A stretch of DNA of 64,000 nt from Flavobacterium limnosediminis JC2902 (GCF_000498535.1 NZ_AVGG01000017.1:62001-126000); one strand, 5' to 3'; positions 18,086 through 26,906 are shown, counted from the first letter of the stretch. The notes: a model not told the origin generated them from the letters alone. Numbers and translations are program-made.

Positions 18086-18664
18086 ATGCACCGCCACTTT
18101 TTGCTTCACAAGCCACACGGTTATTTGAGTCAGTTTATCTACGAAAAGAAGCGCTCCAAGAAAAAATTAGGTGAACTGTTTCCTTTTCCCGATGGAACCA
18201 TGGCAATCGGCCGTTTGGATGAAGATTCCGAAGGATTGTTATTGCTGACTACCGACGGCATGATGAGTGAGTTGGTAAGGAGCAAAACGGTCGAAAAAGA
18301 ATATTTTGCACAAGTGGATGGCATCGTAACCCAGGAAGCTATCGAACAACTCAAAAATGGAGTGGAAATAGGTTTTAAAGGGATTCGTTACACCACCAAA
18401 GAATGTAAAGCAAGAATAATTACTGATTTACCCGATTGTATTGGAGAGGGCAGACGTATCCGCGATGAACGCCACGGTCCGACCAGTTGGCTTTCGATTA
18501 CGCTGACGGAAGGAAAATTTCGGCAGGTTCGTAAAATGACCGCGGCAGTAGGTTTGCCTACCTTGCGACTGATTCGGGTAAGAGTCGGAACAATTGATTT
18601 ACACGATTTAAAAGCCGGAGAAGTTTTGGAAGTCAGTGATTTTCAGGTGGCAGTTAGCAGTTAA
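18086..18664 (+). CDS. RluE-type 23S rRNA pseudouridine synthase
   Basis: 192 aa, RsuA/RluB/E/F family without an S4 domain. The start LLHKPHGYLSQFIYEKKRSKKKLGELFP and the catalytic motif GRLDEDSEGLLLLTTDG (catalytic Asp of RLD) are clear, as is the C-terminal EGKFRQVRKMTAAVGLPTLRLIRVRVG. In E. coli RluE modifies U2457 of 23S rRNA; the same target is likely but not proven here. Transcribed alone or with trmL. Confidence 0.88.
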   Translation: MHRHFLLHKPHGYLSQFIYEKKRSKKKLGELFPFPDGTMAIGRLDEDSEGLLLLTTDGMMSELVRSKTVEKEYFAQVDGIVTQEAIEQLKNGVEIGFKGIRYTTKECKARIITDLPDCIGEGRRIRDERHGPTSWLSITLTEGKFRQVRKMTAAVGLPTLRLIRVRVGTIDLHDLKAGEVLEVSDFQVAVSS

Positions 18665-18729
18665 CAGATATCAGAAGGCAGATAGCAAATTCCAAACAAC
18701 CAAACAATCAAATAATCCAAAAGTCAAAT

Positions 18730-19185
18730 ATGTTAAACATCGTTTTAGTGGAACCTGAAATCCCCAACAATACTGGAAATATTGGCCGTTTGTGTGTCGG
18801 AACCGAAAGTAGACTGCACCTGATTCATCCGTTTGGGTTTGAGATAACCGATAAAAACCTGAAGCGTTCCGGATTGGATTATTGGGTACACCTGGATTGG
18901 CATCAGTATCAGAATGTGGCCGAATGGAAAGCGCAAATACCTGATTTATCGAGAGTATTTCTGATGAGCTCCCACGCCGAACAATCGTACCTTGAAGCGG
19001 ATTTTCAGGATGGTGACTGGTTGGTTTTCGGAAAAGAAAGCGTTGGTTTGAGCGATGAGGTTCTTCGTCAGTTCGAAAATCATCTGACCATTCCGATGTC
19101 GGATAAAATCAGAAGTTATAATATCGCCAATTCGGTTGCTTTTGTGGTAGGCGAGGCAAAACGTCAGATTGGCCTGAAAAAATAA
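18730..19185 (+). CDS. trmL: tRNA (cytidine/uridine-34 2'-O)-methyltransferase TrmL
   Basis: 151 aa SPOUT methyltransferase. It has the N-terminal LNIVLVEPEIPNNTGNIGRLC, motif FGKESVGLSD and the knot segment LTIPMSDKIRSYNIANSVAFVVGEAKRQ. TrmL methylates the ribose of the wobble base of tRNA-Leu isoacceptors. Length is that of the E. coli enzyme. It lies 4 nt upstream of an acyltransferase gene. Confidence 0.92.
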   Translation: MLNIVLVEPEIPNNTGNIGRLCVGTESRLHLIHPFGFEITDKNLKRSGLDYWVHLDWHQYQNVAEWKAQIPDLSRVFLMSSHAEQSYLEADFQDGDWLVFGKESVGLSDEVLRQFENHLTIPMSDKIRSYNIANSVAFVVGEAKRQIGLKK

Positions 19186-19189
19186 TTGT

Positions 19190-20158
19190 ATGGCAAGTCG
19201 CAATCCGTCAATCGATATACTGAAGTTAGGGCTGTCCTTTCTGATTGTGGCATTGCATATTTTTCCGGTTTCAGGATTAAAAGGAGTTTCCGGAATACTT
19301 TCCTATGAAATTGTTAACGGAATAACACGCATCGGTGTGCCGACATTTTTTATTATTTCCGGTTACTTTCTTCGGAACAAAATAAACGATAAAGCCTATC
19401 TGATGAAATACGGCAAGCGAATTCTGTTCCTCTTTATTGTCTGGCAGCTTATTTATCTTCCTGACCTGATTCGATTTTACAATTTAGGAAGATTTTCAAC
19501 TTTTGATCTGATTTTAAAACTCGTTTATGGGTATTGGCATTTGTGGTACCTCATGGCAACAGTTGGTGGTGTGCTGTTGTTGTACTGTCTGAGAATGAAA
19601 TCGGTACAACAAAAAATAATAGTAGCGCTCTTTTTGTTTTTTCTTGGATATGCGTTTCAGTTGGCTTATAAGACCAATTTGTTAAATGATTTTCCGGCTT
19701 TGAAACTCACATACGAAGTAATGGGAACATCTCGTAATTTTATTTTTATGGCATACCCTTTTTTGGTATTGGGTACTTTGTATGAGTATTGGAAAAACAC
19801 TGTTTATAAAATCCGTTTTTTGTTTGTGCCTTTTCTATTGCTGTTGTTTCTGGAGTCGTATCTGTATTATACCTTAAAAATTGGAGCTTTAGATTTTCTG
19901 ATAACGATATTGCCTTTGAGCTCGCTGTTGTTCTCATTGGCAGTTGAAAATAAGATGGCTTCCGTTCTTCAAATACCTTCAACCCTTTCGCTAGGCGTTT
20001 ATTTGTGTCATCCTTATGCGGTTCGATTGGTTTATGAATTCTTGCCTCAAAAAACGTTTGGATATGTTTCGCTCAAATATGTTTTGATTTGTCTTTTGGC
20101 TATCGCATTTTGGTTTATCGTGGAAAGAATTAACCGTAAATTTTCTTACTTCCTGTAA
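19190..20158 (+). CDS. acyltransferase-3 family membrane protein
   Basis: 322 aa with about ten hydrophobic helices and almost no soluble loops. The N-terminus (SIDILKLGLSFLIVALHIFPVSG) carries the conserved early His of the acyltransferase_3 family, and the segment GVPTFFIISGYFLRNKI is typical. Members O-acetylate or succinylate sugars of the cell surface. Substrate is unknown; no polysaccharide cluster lies nearby. Confidence 0.88.
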   Translation: MASRNPSIDILKLGLSFLIVALHIFPVSGLKGVSGILSYEIVNGITRIGVPTFFIISGYFLRNKINDKAYLMKYGKRILFLFIVWQLIYLPDLIRFYNLGRFSTFDLILKLVYGYWHLWYLMATVGGVLLLYCLRMKSVQQKIIVALFLFFLGYAFQLAYKTNLLNDFPALKLTYEVMGTSRNFIFMAYPFLVLGTLYEYWKNTVYKIRFLFVPFLLLLFLESYLYYTLKIGALDFLITILPLSSLLFSLAVENKMASVLQIPSTLSLGVYLCHPYAVRLVYEFLPQKTFGYVSLKYVLICLLAIAFWFIVERINRKFSYFL

Positions 20159-20167
20159 TTATTTTTT

Positions 20168-20175
20168 TAAATTTG
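20168..20175 (+). promoter_or_regulatory. -7 box of the VOC gene at 20202
   Basis: TAAATTTG matches TAnnTTTG, 26 nt before the ATG. Confidence 0.35.
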
Positions 20176-20201
20176 GATCTAATCAAAAAACTTTAAAAAA
20201 T

Positions 20202-20627
20202 ATGGCAGCAGTTAATCCGTACATTACCTTTAACGGTACATGCGAAGAAGCATTTAATTTTTACAAATCGGTTTTTGGAGGAGATTTTGCTTATATAGGT
20301 AAGTTTAAAGATATGCCTTCCGAATATCCGATGGCGGAATCTGAAAAAGAAAAAATCATGCACGTTTCCTTGCCGATCGGAAATACCGTTTTGATGGGAA
20401 GCGATGCGGCAGAAGGTTTTGGTGGGGATTATAAGGAAGGTAACAATATCACGGTTTCCATTAATACAGATAGTGAAGAGGAGGCAACAAGAATTTTTAA
20501 CGGACTTTCTACAGGCGGAAAAGTAGGTATGCCGTTAAATAAAACGTTCTGGGGAGCTTATTTCGGAATGTTTACCGATAAATTTGGAATCAATTGGATG
20601 GTTAACTACGATTACGAACAAAAATAA
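20202..20627 (+). CDS. PhnB-like VOC protein
   Basis: 141 aa single VOC domain of the PhnB type (NPYITFNGTCEEAFNFYKSVFGGDF ... TFWGAYFGMFTDKFGINWMVNYDYEQK). Full length. The last 44 nt of the gene are echoed at 21440-21490, where a remnant of a second such gene survives. Followed by its own terminator at 20647. Substrate unknown. Confidence 0.88.
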   Translation: MAAVNPYITFNGTCEEAFNFYKSVFGGDFAYIGKFKDMPSEYPMAESEKEKIMHVSLPIGNTVLMGSDAAEGFGGDYKEGNNITVSINTDSEEEATRIFNGLSTGGKVGMPLNKTFWGAYFGMFTDKFGINWMVNYDYEQK

Positions 20628-20646
20628 TTTCTGCAACTATCAATAT

Positions 20647-20674
20647 AAAGGCCCTATTTATCGGGCCTTTTTTA
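20647..20674 (+). terminator. intrinsic terminator after the VOC gene
   Basis: AAAGGCCC / GGGCCTTT hairpin with a T-rich tail. Confidence 0.75.
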
Positions 20675-20918
20675 TTTAAAAAAACTTGGTTGATTTTGTT
20701 ACGTAACGGGCTATCGACAGCTATCATGGAAATCTTTGTAATAAGATTGTATAAGTTTAAGACGTGTTGAAAACTTTGTTTTAAAATTTGAGGTAATTTC
20801 GTACTTTTGCTGTCTTGGCTATTTCGAAATACCTTTCATTAAGTAACGGAAAGGTATGGTGTTATGGTTAGTGTAAACAATTTGTATGCAATTCGACAAA
20901 AAATCAAAACCATTATTT
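20675..20918. other. non-coding gap, possible cassette junction
   Basis: About 240 nt without a credible gene. It holds a TAACGGGC-type sequence at 20703-20711 that resembles repeated intergenic elements I associate with Bacteroidetes cassette-like regions, and a -7 box TACTTTTG at 20802-20809 that probably drives the lipoprotein at 20919 with a leader of about 105 nt. Confidence 0.35.
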
Positions 20919-21323
20919 ATGACAAAAAATCTAATCTTATTCCTTATTTTGGGAATAGTAACAGCTTGTTCCAAAGATGATTCTTCAGAGAACACAACAC
21001 CAACAACAACAGCAACAATAATTTTAAAGGACGCAGGTGGAAACGCTGTTCCAAATGTTGAGGTTTATGCTTATGAAGAAAATAATTGGATTTTGAATAA
21101 CGATAATCCATCTTTTGCTGATTTCACAGTCACTTCAAACAGTGAAGGAAAAGCCATTTTCTCAAATATTGATGTAAATGACAACTTTAACGAAAGCAAT
21201 AATTATTACAATAATTTCAAATTTTCTGTTCATTATACTTTAGATGGAAGTGACATAGCTAAAATTGTAGCAATTCCTTTTAACAAAAATGATAACAAAA
21301 CTGCAACTTTGATTTTAAATTAA
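20919..21323 (+). CDS. small lipoprotein with Ig-like/carboxypeptidase-regulatory-like domain
   Basis: 134 aa from the ATG at 20919, chosen because it gives a lipoprotein signal (MTKNLILFLILGIVTAC then SKDDSSE); an upstream ATG at 20886 adds 11 polar residues. The mature part has a Thr-rich linker and one beta-sandwich domain (ATIILKDAGGNAVPNVEVYAYEENNW ... TSNSEGKAIFSNI), as in cell-surface carrier modules. Composition is more A+T-rich and Asn-rich than neighbouring genes, and the gene lies between a VOC gene and the remnant of a second one, which suggests insertion. Function unknown. Confidence 0.75.
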   Translation: MTKNLILFLILGIVTACSKDDSSENTTPTTTATIILKDAGGNAVPNVEVYAYEENNWILNNDNPSFADFTVTSNSEGKAIFSNIDVNDNFNESNNYYNNFKFSVHYTLDGSDIAKIVAIPFNKNDNKTATLILN

Positions 21324-21376
21324 TTTTTACCGCCATGTTGATTTGTTGAATTGCATACTTATCGAAAAATACTGCA

Positions 21377-21397
21377 TTCAATGCCAATATCACAATT
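21377..21397. repeat. short inverted repeat in cassette-like junction
   Basis: TGCCAAT-atcaca-ATTGGCA, a perfect 7-bp inverted repeat downstream of the lipoprotein and just upstream of the VOC remnant. It resembles the hairpins that flank mobile cassettes, but no integrase is visible. Confidence 0.4.
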
Positions 21398-21439
21398 GGC
21401 ACACGAGCATATCGATCACTGAAGGAATCTATAAGATCG

Positions 21440-21490
21440 GATAAATTCGGAATCAACTGGATGGTTAACTACGATTACGAAAATAAATAA
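21440..21490 (+). pseudogene. 3' remnant of a second PhnB-like VOC gene
   Basis: Encodes DKFGINWMVNYDYENK then stop. The first 44 nt match the end of the gene at 20202-20627 (from 20577) with two differences, both synonymous. The rest of this gene copy is missing. Synonymous-only differences suggest it was a functional paralogue before truncation. Confidence 0.75.
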
Positions 21491-21502
21491 TCATGATTAT
21501 CT

Positions 21503-21537
21503 AAAAGCTTCCAGCCTTTCAAAGGCTGGAAGCTTTT
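21503..21537. terminator. bidirectional terminator
   Basis: Perfect inverted repeat AAAAGCTTCCAGCCTTT / AAAGGCTGGAAGCTTTT between the VOC remnant and the convergent hydrolase gene. Confidence 0.85.
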
Positions 21538-21538
21538 A

Positions 21539-22312
21539 TTATTGGAACAATTCATCAAAGAAATCCAACATGGCTCTCCAAGAGCGTTTATCAGCTTTTT
21601 CGTTATAGGCAACGCCTTTGCTTTTGTCGCTTCCGGCGTCTTTATGGGTGAACGCGTGAACGGCATCGGCATAATACACCATTTGCCAATCGGCTTTTGA
21701 TGTACGCATTTCCTCCTGAAACGCTTTTATCTCTGCTTCGGGAACAAAAAAATCATCGGCACCATGAAGTACTAATACTTTGGGTTTTATCGTTTCAATA
21801 GTTCGGGAAGCATCACGACCCAAGCCGCCATGAAACGAAACGATACCTTTAACATGCATATTGGCTCTTGCGGCTTCCAAAGCACCAGAACCTCCGAAAC
21901 AATAACCGATTACGGCAATCTCATTGGGATTCGCGCCGGATTTTATCAGTTGTTCCAAAGCCAACTGAATGCGTTTCTGGTATTCTTTATAATTGGTTTT
22001 GAAATGACCGGCTTTTTTTCCGGCCTCTTGTGTGTTGGTTGGTTTATTCCCCACACCATAAATATCGGCTACAAAAGTATAATACCCTAATTTTGAAAGC
22101 GATTCCGCTCTTTCTTTCGAATTGGCATCAATTCCCATCCAGGCAGGTAAAATCAATACCCCGGCTTTTTTTGGGGGACTTTTTTTCGGGGTTCCGGAAA
22201 GACCTTCCAGTTTTTGATTTCCATCAGTGTATGCAACCGTTTTCAGTTGTGCCTGAGTTAGTACTGTTGTTGAGATAGTCAGTATTAAAGCAAGAAATGT
22301 TTTTGTTTTCAT
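21539..22312 (-). CDS. exported dienelactone hydrolase family protein
   Basis: 257 aa alpha/beta-hydrolase with a signal peptide (MKTKTFLALILTISTTVLTQAQ). The catalytic triad of dienelactone hydrolases is visible: Cys in GYCFGGSGALEAA, Asp in VLHGADDFFVPEAEI and His in YADAVHAFTHKDAG. The nucleophile elbow GxCxGG is intact. Export is less usual for this family; the substrate is probably an ester or lactone in the periplasm. Single gene. Confidence 0.88.
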   Translation of the reverse strand: MKTKTFLALILTISTTVLTQAQLKTVAYTDGNQKLEGLSGTPKKSPPKKAGVLILPAWMGIDANSKERAESLSKLGYYTFVADIYGVGNKPTNTQEAGKKAGHFKTNYKEYQKRIQLALEQLIKSGANPNEIAVIGYCFGGSGALEAARANMHVKGIVSFHGGLGRDASRTIETIKPKVLVLHGADDFFVPEAEIKAFQEEMRTSKADWQMVYYADAVHAFTHKDAGSDKSKGVAYNEKADKRSWRAMLDFFDELFQ

Positions 22313-22574
22313 AATCCGAATTTTGAAGTATAAAGTTACAAAAACTTTCAGTAGTTTTATTGGTCTCTAAAATACTTAAAACTTTGTATTTCAGTATTTT
22401 TTTGCTTTACTCAGGGAGGTGAATTTAGGTTTTCGTGAACCGTTTTGGCGTTACAGCTTCTGAAATATTTTTTTTGTCACGCATTCACAAATTGAAACTA
22501 ATTAATTTTTGAAAATTTGTGAATTCGTGGCTGATATCTAGTTTGTGGTTGACTTTTAGTTTATAGCAGTTTAG

Positions 22575-23354
22575 TTACCGGATGATAAATTTCCCCTTTT
22601 CAGCATCAAAAAAGATGTGTTCGTCTTTGAAAATAGTATTGAAAGTTCCGTCTGAAATTAAATTGCAAGGTTCATTCTGAACTACCTTTTCGGGAGTCAT
22701 CACAATCATCTCATCGCTTAACTGAATGGCCAGATCAACATCGTGCGTGGAAAATAAAATGCATTTCTTGGTTTCGTGGGTTAGCTTTTTCAGTAATTTG
22801 AAAAGCGCTACTTTATGAACCAGATCTAAATGCGTGGTAGGTTCATCAAGGATAATCAGATTGGTGTCTTGTGCCAATGCCCGAGCGACCAATACGTTTT
22901 GCAGTTGTCCGTCGCTGATTTCGTAATGCTTTTTGCCCGAGAGATGTGTTATTTGCGTCAGCTCCATGGCTTCATGAACTTTACGGATATCTTCTGCGGA
23001 TAATGTTCCGATCCAATTCGTGTATGGCTGACGGCCAAACGCGACCAATTCAAAAACAGTTAAGTTACTCGGCGGTAATTTTTCGGTTAAAACGATGCTG
23101 AGGTTTTGTGCCAGTTCCATCGGTTCGTAATCGGTAACCTTTTTTCCATTCAGAAAAACATCACCTTCCAATGGTTTCTGAATTCCGGTAATGGTGCGCA
23201 ATAAAGTCGATTTTCCGATTCCGTTGGCACCAATCAAAGCGATCAGTTTTCCTTCGGTTAATGTAAGATTCAGGTTATCAGCAATGACCGTTTTCCCGGC
23301 TTTGGAAGTGTAGCCAGTAGAGAGGTTATCGGTATGTAAGATTGTTTTTGTCAT
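22575..23354 (-). CDS. btuD: ABC transporter ATPase, cobalamin/siderophore type (BtuD-like)
   Basis: 259 aa. Walker A is GANGIGKST, signature EISDGQLQNVLVARAL (SDGQ in place of SGGQ), Walker B NLIILDEPTTHLDL, and the H-loop is FSTHDVDL. This is the FecE/BtuD subfamily. Third gene of a minus-strand set with substrate-binding protein and permease. The cobalamin assignment rests on the adjacent cobalamin salvage genes; iron-siderophore transport is the alternative. The second signature residue change is mild and probably tolerated. Confidence 0.82.
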   Translation of the reverse strand: MTKTILHTDNLSTGYTSKAGKTVIADNLNLTLTEGKLIALIGANGIGKSTLLRTITGIQKPLEGDVFLNGKKVTDYEPMELAQNLSIVLTEKLPPSNLTVFELVAFGRQPYTNWIGTLSAEDIRKVHEAMELTQITHLSGKKHYEISDGQLQNVLVARALAQDTNLIILDEPTTHLDLVHKVALFKLLKKLTHETKKCILFSTHDVDLAIQLSDEMIVMTPEKVVQNEPCNLISDGTFNTIFKDEHIFFDAEKGKFIIR

Positions 23355-23428
23355 CGGATAAAAAATTCTGAATACTGTTTACTAATTACTGTCTTCTGCT
23401 ACCTGACCATTGAATACTGACCATTGCT

Positions 23429-24460
23429 TCAATTCATCATTTTTCGTTTCCGAACCAAAAGCCAAATCACCACCGGAGCCCCAATTAGCGACGTTATGGC
23501 ATTTATTGGTAAAGTAACTTCCATGCCCGGCATTTGGGAAACCACATCGCAAATCAGCATGGTTGCCGCGCCGAGGAGTAGCGTACTCGAGTATAAGACG
23601 GAATGATTACTGGTTTGAAACAGTAATTTAGCAATATGAGGCACCGCCAGTCCGATAAAAGCAATCGGCCCTGCAAAAGCCGTGATGCTTCCGGTTAAAA
23701 CACTGGTGGCAAATAAAATGATTAGTCGGTATCTTTTGAAATTTAAACCCAAACTTCGGGCATAATTTTCACCCAGCAGTAATGCATTTAAAGATTTTAT
23801 GCTGAAAAGACTCAATAGTAAACCGATAAGCACGCAAACCGTCAGTATTACTATGGATGTCCAGGATAAGTTGCCTAAATTCCCCAATGACCAGAAAGTG
23901 AATTTCTGAAGTTGCTCGGCCGAACTGAAATAAGTCAGTATGCTTACAAAGGCATTGGTGAAACTGCTGAACATAAGTCCCATGATTAATATGGCCATCG
24001 TGTCGCGCAAACGTTGCGAAACCAAAAGAACCGCAAGTAAAACAACAGAACTACCAAATATGGAGGCCAGAACCAAACCATAGGATGAGAGCAGGATTGT
24101 ACTTAAAAATGGAGGCATAAAACCCGCGCCCAATATGACAAACGCCACACTTAAACTGGCTCCGGAGCTTAAACCCAAAACATCTGGTCCGGCAAGCGGG
24201 TTTCGAAACAACGTCTGCATTAATAATCCGCTGACGGAAAGTCCCATTCCTACGAGAATGGCGGTTATGGCTTTCGGTAAACGATAATTAATGATAATAT
24301 ATTCCCAAGTCGATTTACTTGCCTGGCTTCCGGTTAAACTAGCGAAAACCTCTTCAAAAGGAATGGTAACCGAACCGAAACTGATATTAACCAGCAATAG
24401 CGCAATTAATCCTAAACCAAGGAGAGTAAATAAAATCGTATTTCGTTTTCTGTTGGCCAA
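23429..24460 (-). CDS. btuC: FecCD-type ABC permease (BtuC-like)
   Basis: 343 aa with about ten transmembrane helices. FecCD/BtuC family motifs are present: YRLPKAITAILVGMGLSVSGLLMQTLFRNPLAGPDVLGLSSGAS near the N-terminus and GPIAFIGLAVPHIAKLL for the ATPase contact region. It imports cobalamin or a siderophore across the inner membrane. It lies between BtuF-like and BtuD-like genes; the gap to the former contains a strong palindrome. Confidence 0.85.
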   Translation of the reverse strand: MANRKRNTILFTLLGLGLIALLLVNISFGSVTIPFEEVFASLTGSQASKSTWEYIIINYRLPKAITAILVGMGLSVSGLLMQTLFRNPLAGPDVLGLSSGASLSVAFVILGAGFMPPFLSTILLSSYGLVLASIFGSSVVLLAVLLVSQRLRDTMAILIMGLMFSSFTNAFVSILTYFSSAEQLQKFTFWSLGNLGNLSWTSIVILTVCVLIGLLLSLFSIKSLNALLLGENYARSLGLNFKRYRLIILFATSVLTGSITAFAGPIAFIGLAVPHIAKLLFQTSNHSVLYSSTLLLGAATMLICDVVSQMPGMEVTLPINAITSLIGAPVVIWLLVRKRKMMN

Positions 24461-24481
24461 TTTAATTCGGTTTTTCTAGAT

Positions 24482-24514
24482 AGACCTGACAGGTTTTTAA
24501 AACCTGTCAGGTCT
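24482..24514. repeat. 33-bp perfect palindrome inside the ABC transporter operon
   Basis: Two 16-bp arms (AGACCTGACAGGTTTT and its complement) with a 1-nt centre, placed between the binding-protein and permease genes. It could attenuate or stabilise the message, or be a dispersed flavobacterial palindrome. There is no T-run suited to termination in the minus direction beyond AAAAC sequences. Confidence 0.8.
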
Positions 24515-24528
24515 GAAATGTTTAAATA

Positions 24529-25671
24529 TTAATTTAATTTCTGAGCAAAAGTAAGTGTGTAGTCCGGCAACAATTCCGGGTGGAAGATCTTGATGAAATC
24601 TTTCAAAACCAGATCGGGTCGGCTTGGTCCCGATTCATAATAAACGGTTCCTCCGGTCGCTCCCAGTTTCGCTTCAAAAGTATAAACGTTTTTCTTTTTA
24701 AAAGCGTCGAACTGACTGTAATGCGGGTTGCTTTCTTCCAGCTCCGCCAAGGTTTTATAAGGTCCTGCGGCAATCCAACATCCAGCATTTTTTGCCTTAT
24801 CCAGAATGTTCTCGAAAGATAATCCCAGGCTTCCGGTTCCTTCCAGGTCTTTCCAGAGATAATCCGCTTTCGCATCTCTTAAAAATTGGGCTACCCAACT
24901 GTTCCCTTTAGCAACATACCATTGGTCCTGATACATTGAACCATATAAAACAGTGGTTTCCGCTTTACTGTTTTTAACCGAATCCAATGCCTGATTGTAA
25001 TTTTTTACAATATCGTCAAATAATTTTTTGCCTTCTTTTTGTTTTCCGAATAAAGCTGCGTACAGTTTAATCCATTCGGCTTTTCCAAGCGGGGATTGTT
25101 CCATCCAATCGCCCTGAATCATAACTTTCAATCCGCTTTTTTCCAGATTTTGAATCATCGGATTGTTGTTGTCCACTCCGAAAGTCACGATTAATTCCGG
25201 AGCCAGTTCGATAAGTTGTTCCATATTCAGTTTTTCATTCTGACCTACGTTTTTCACCAAACCTTTATCGATTAATGCACGGGTTTTTTCGGAAGAAATA
25301 TAATCGGTATGCGGAAAACCTACAAGTTTGTTTTCAACGCCCAACATTTCCAAAAAAGGGACATTCGTGGTGGATGTCACAACAATCGATTGCAAAGGCA
25401 CCTGAATGGAGAGGTGTTGTTGCAGACTGTCAGGGACTACGGCGTTTTTTTCTTTCAGAACATAAGTGAAATCCTTATTCGCATCGGGCCACGGATTCGT
25501 CACTTTCACTACGGAATATCCATCGTATTCATAAATGGCTAGCCCGCTGGCGTATTTGATGGTGTTTTCTGCAGTTGTTATTTTAACGGAATCCGTTTTT
25601 TCGTTGTTCTTGCATCCGACCAAAGTCAGAAGAAAGAACACAAACAGCATTTTATAAAAATAATTCTTCAT
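24529..25671 (-). CDS. btuF: ABC substrate-binding lipoprotein (BtuF-like)
   Basis: 380 aa from the ATG at 25671; the upstream ATG at 25695 would add 8 residues before the signal sequence. Lipobox LTLVGC then KNNEK. Two-lobed periplasmic-binding-protein fold of type III: SIVVTSTTNVPFLEMLGVENKLVGFPH, then LAPELIVTFGVDNNN, with the long linker helix. It delivers its ligand to the FecCD permease. Ligand is cobalamin by context with cobU/T/S/C next door; heme or siderophore cannot be excluded. Confidence 0.82.
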   Translation of the reverse strand: MKNYFYKMLFVFFLLTLVGCKNNEKTDSVKITTAENTIKYASGLAIYEYDGYSVVKVTNPWPDANKDFTYVLKEKNAVVPDSLQQHLSIQVPLQSIVVTSTTNVPFLEMLGVENKLVGFPHTDYISSEKTRALIDKGLVKNVGQNEKLNMEQLIELAPELIVTFGVDNNNPMIQNLEKSGLKVMIQGDWMEQSPLGKAEWIKLYAALFGKQKEGKKLFDDIVKNYNQALDSVKNSKAETTVLYGSMYQDQWYVAKGNSWVAQFLRDAKADYLWKDLEGTGSLGLSFENILDKAKNAGCWIAAGPYKTLAELEESNPHYSQFDAFKKKNVYTFEAKLGATGGTVYYESGPSRPDLVLKDFIKIFHPELLPDYTLTFAQKLN

Positions 25672-25756
25672 TATGTTGTATTTCGATGTCCGCAAAGGTA
25701 TAAGAATTTACAAAAAAATCCTGCTTATTTTCTGAGCGTAAAAAACGCACAAATAG

Positions 25757-25764
25757 TATCTTTA
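25757..25764 (+). promoter_or_regulatory. -7 box of the CWC gene
   Basis: TATCTTTA, one mismatch from TAnnTTTG, only 4 nt before the ATG at 25769, so the mRNA would be close to leaderless. Confidence 0.3.
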
Positions 25765-25768
25765 CGGC

Positions 25769-26149
25769 ATGAATGTCATAAAAGTCAAAAAATGCTCTAC
25801 CTGTGGAACAGCCTTTAATTGCGGAGATACACCGGAAGGAAGCAAATGCTGGTGCAATGATTATCCGCCTATTTTTACTCCAACCGATGTTATTGATTGC
25901 CTTTGTCCGGGTTGTTTCAAAAATGCCTGTGCGGTAAGAATTGAGGAATATGTGGCCACAGTTTCACCGGAATCCGCATTGGAAAACAGAGCGAAAGACC
26001 TTCCGAAAACTACAAACCTGATTGAAGGAATTGATTATTACATCGAGAACGGAAACTATGTTTTTAAAGCCTGGTTTCACTTAAAACGAGGACATTGTTG
26101 TGAAAACGCCTGCCGTCATTGTCCGTATGGTTTTGAAAAACAGCATTGA
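25769..26149 (+). CDS. cysteine-rich CWC protein with C-terminal DUF5522 domain
   Basis: 126 aa with 15 Cys. N-terminal CWC domain: KKCSTCGTAFNCG...KCWCNDYPPI...CLCPGCF. C-terminal DUF5522-type domain: EGIDYYIENGNYVFKAWFHLKRGHCCENACRHCPYGF. Probably zinc- or other metal-binding, function unknown. Elsewhere these domains are often separate proteins; here they are fused. Divergent from btuF. Confidence 0.85.
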   Translation: MNVIKVKKCSTCGTAFNCGDTPEGSKCWCNDYPPIFTPTDVIDCLCPGCFKNACAVRIEEYVATVSPESALENRAKDLPKTTNLIEGIDYYIENGNYVFKAWFHLKRGHCCENACRHCPYGFEKQH

Positions 26150-26195
26150 GGTAAGTTAGAAAAATGCCTACATTTACTATAAAAACATAGGAATC

Positions 26196-26906
26196 ATGAT
26201 AGCGAATTTACCACCCTATATTTCAGCTGTTTTTGCACTGACCACAATTGCAACTTTGCTGCTTTTCCATCGGATAATTAAGAATTCGGATGATGAGGCA
26301 ATACGAAAAAAAGCAAATGGTATTGCATTAGTTTTGGTTGTTTGGCTGGCGCTACAGGCGGTTCTGGCACTTAACAATGTTTACAATTCGGATCTTGATT
26401 TTTTTCCTCCCAAAATTGCAATTTTTGGCGTTTGGCCAGCAATTATAACGATTGTTGTTTTGTTTGTTTCAGCGAAAGGAAGACGATTCATAGATTCGTT
26501 GCCGTTGGTAAATATCACGTATTTGAACACGATCAGAGTTGCCGTTGAGATAGTTTTATATTGGCTGTTTCTGAATAAGACGATTCCGCAGTTAATGACT
26601 TTTGAAGGTCGGAATTTCGACATCCTTGCCGGACTCACAGCACCTTTTATTGCTTATTTCGGATTTACGAAAGGTATATTGAACCAAAAAATTATCTTAG
26701 CATGGAATTTTATCAGTCTCGGACTTTTGGCGAATATTGTTATAAACGCAGTACTGTCATTACCAACGCCAATACAGCAGTTCGCCTTTGATCAGCCTAA
26801 TATTGCACTCCTGAATTCCCCTTTTAATTGGTTGCCCACTTTTATTGTTCCGATTGTTTTGTTCGGACATTTGGTATCTATCAGGCAGCTTTTAAAGAGA
26901 AAATAG
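26196..26906 (+). CDS. polytopic membrane protein of unknown function
   Basis: 236 aa with seven hydrophobic helices (for example AVFALTTIATLLLFHRII, ALVLVVWLALQAVLAL, IVPIVLFGHLVSI) and a short basic tail. I do not recognise the family. The pattern of tightly spaced helices with aromatic residues resembles small 7-TM membrane proteins without an obvious enzyme motif. Lies between the CWC gene and cobU, with a repetitive spacer after it. Confidence 0.75.
   Translation: MIANLPPYISAVFALTTIATLLLFHRIIKNSDDEAIRKKANGIALVLVVWLALQAVLALNNVYNSDLDFFPPKIAIFGVWPAIITIVVLFVSAKGRRFIDSLPLVNITYLNTIRVAVEIVLYWLFLNKTIPQLMTFEGRNFDILAGLTAPFIAYFGFTKGILNQKIILAWNFISLGLLANIVINAVLSLPTPIQQFAFDQPNIALLNSPFNWLPTFIVPIVLFGHLVSIRQLLKRK

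Noticed and set aside
22313-22574. Possible small gene or RNA between the hydrolase and btuD
   Set aside because: No promoter-hairpin pair and no ORF; only A+T-rich spacer with a weak AAATTTGTGAATTC-type repeat.
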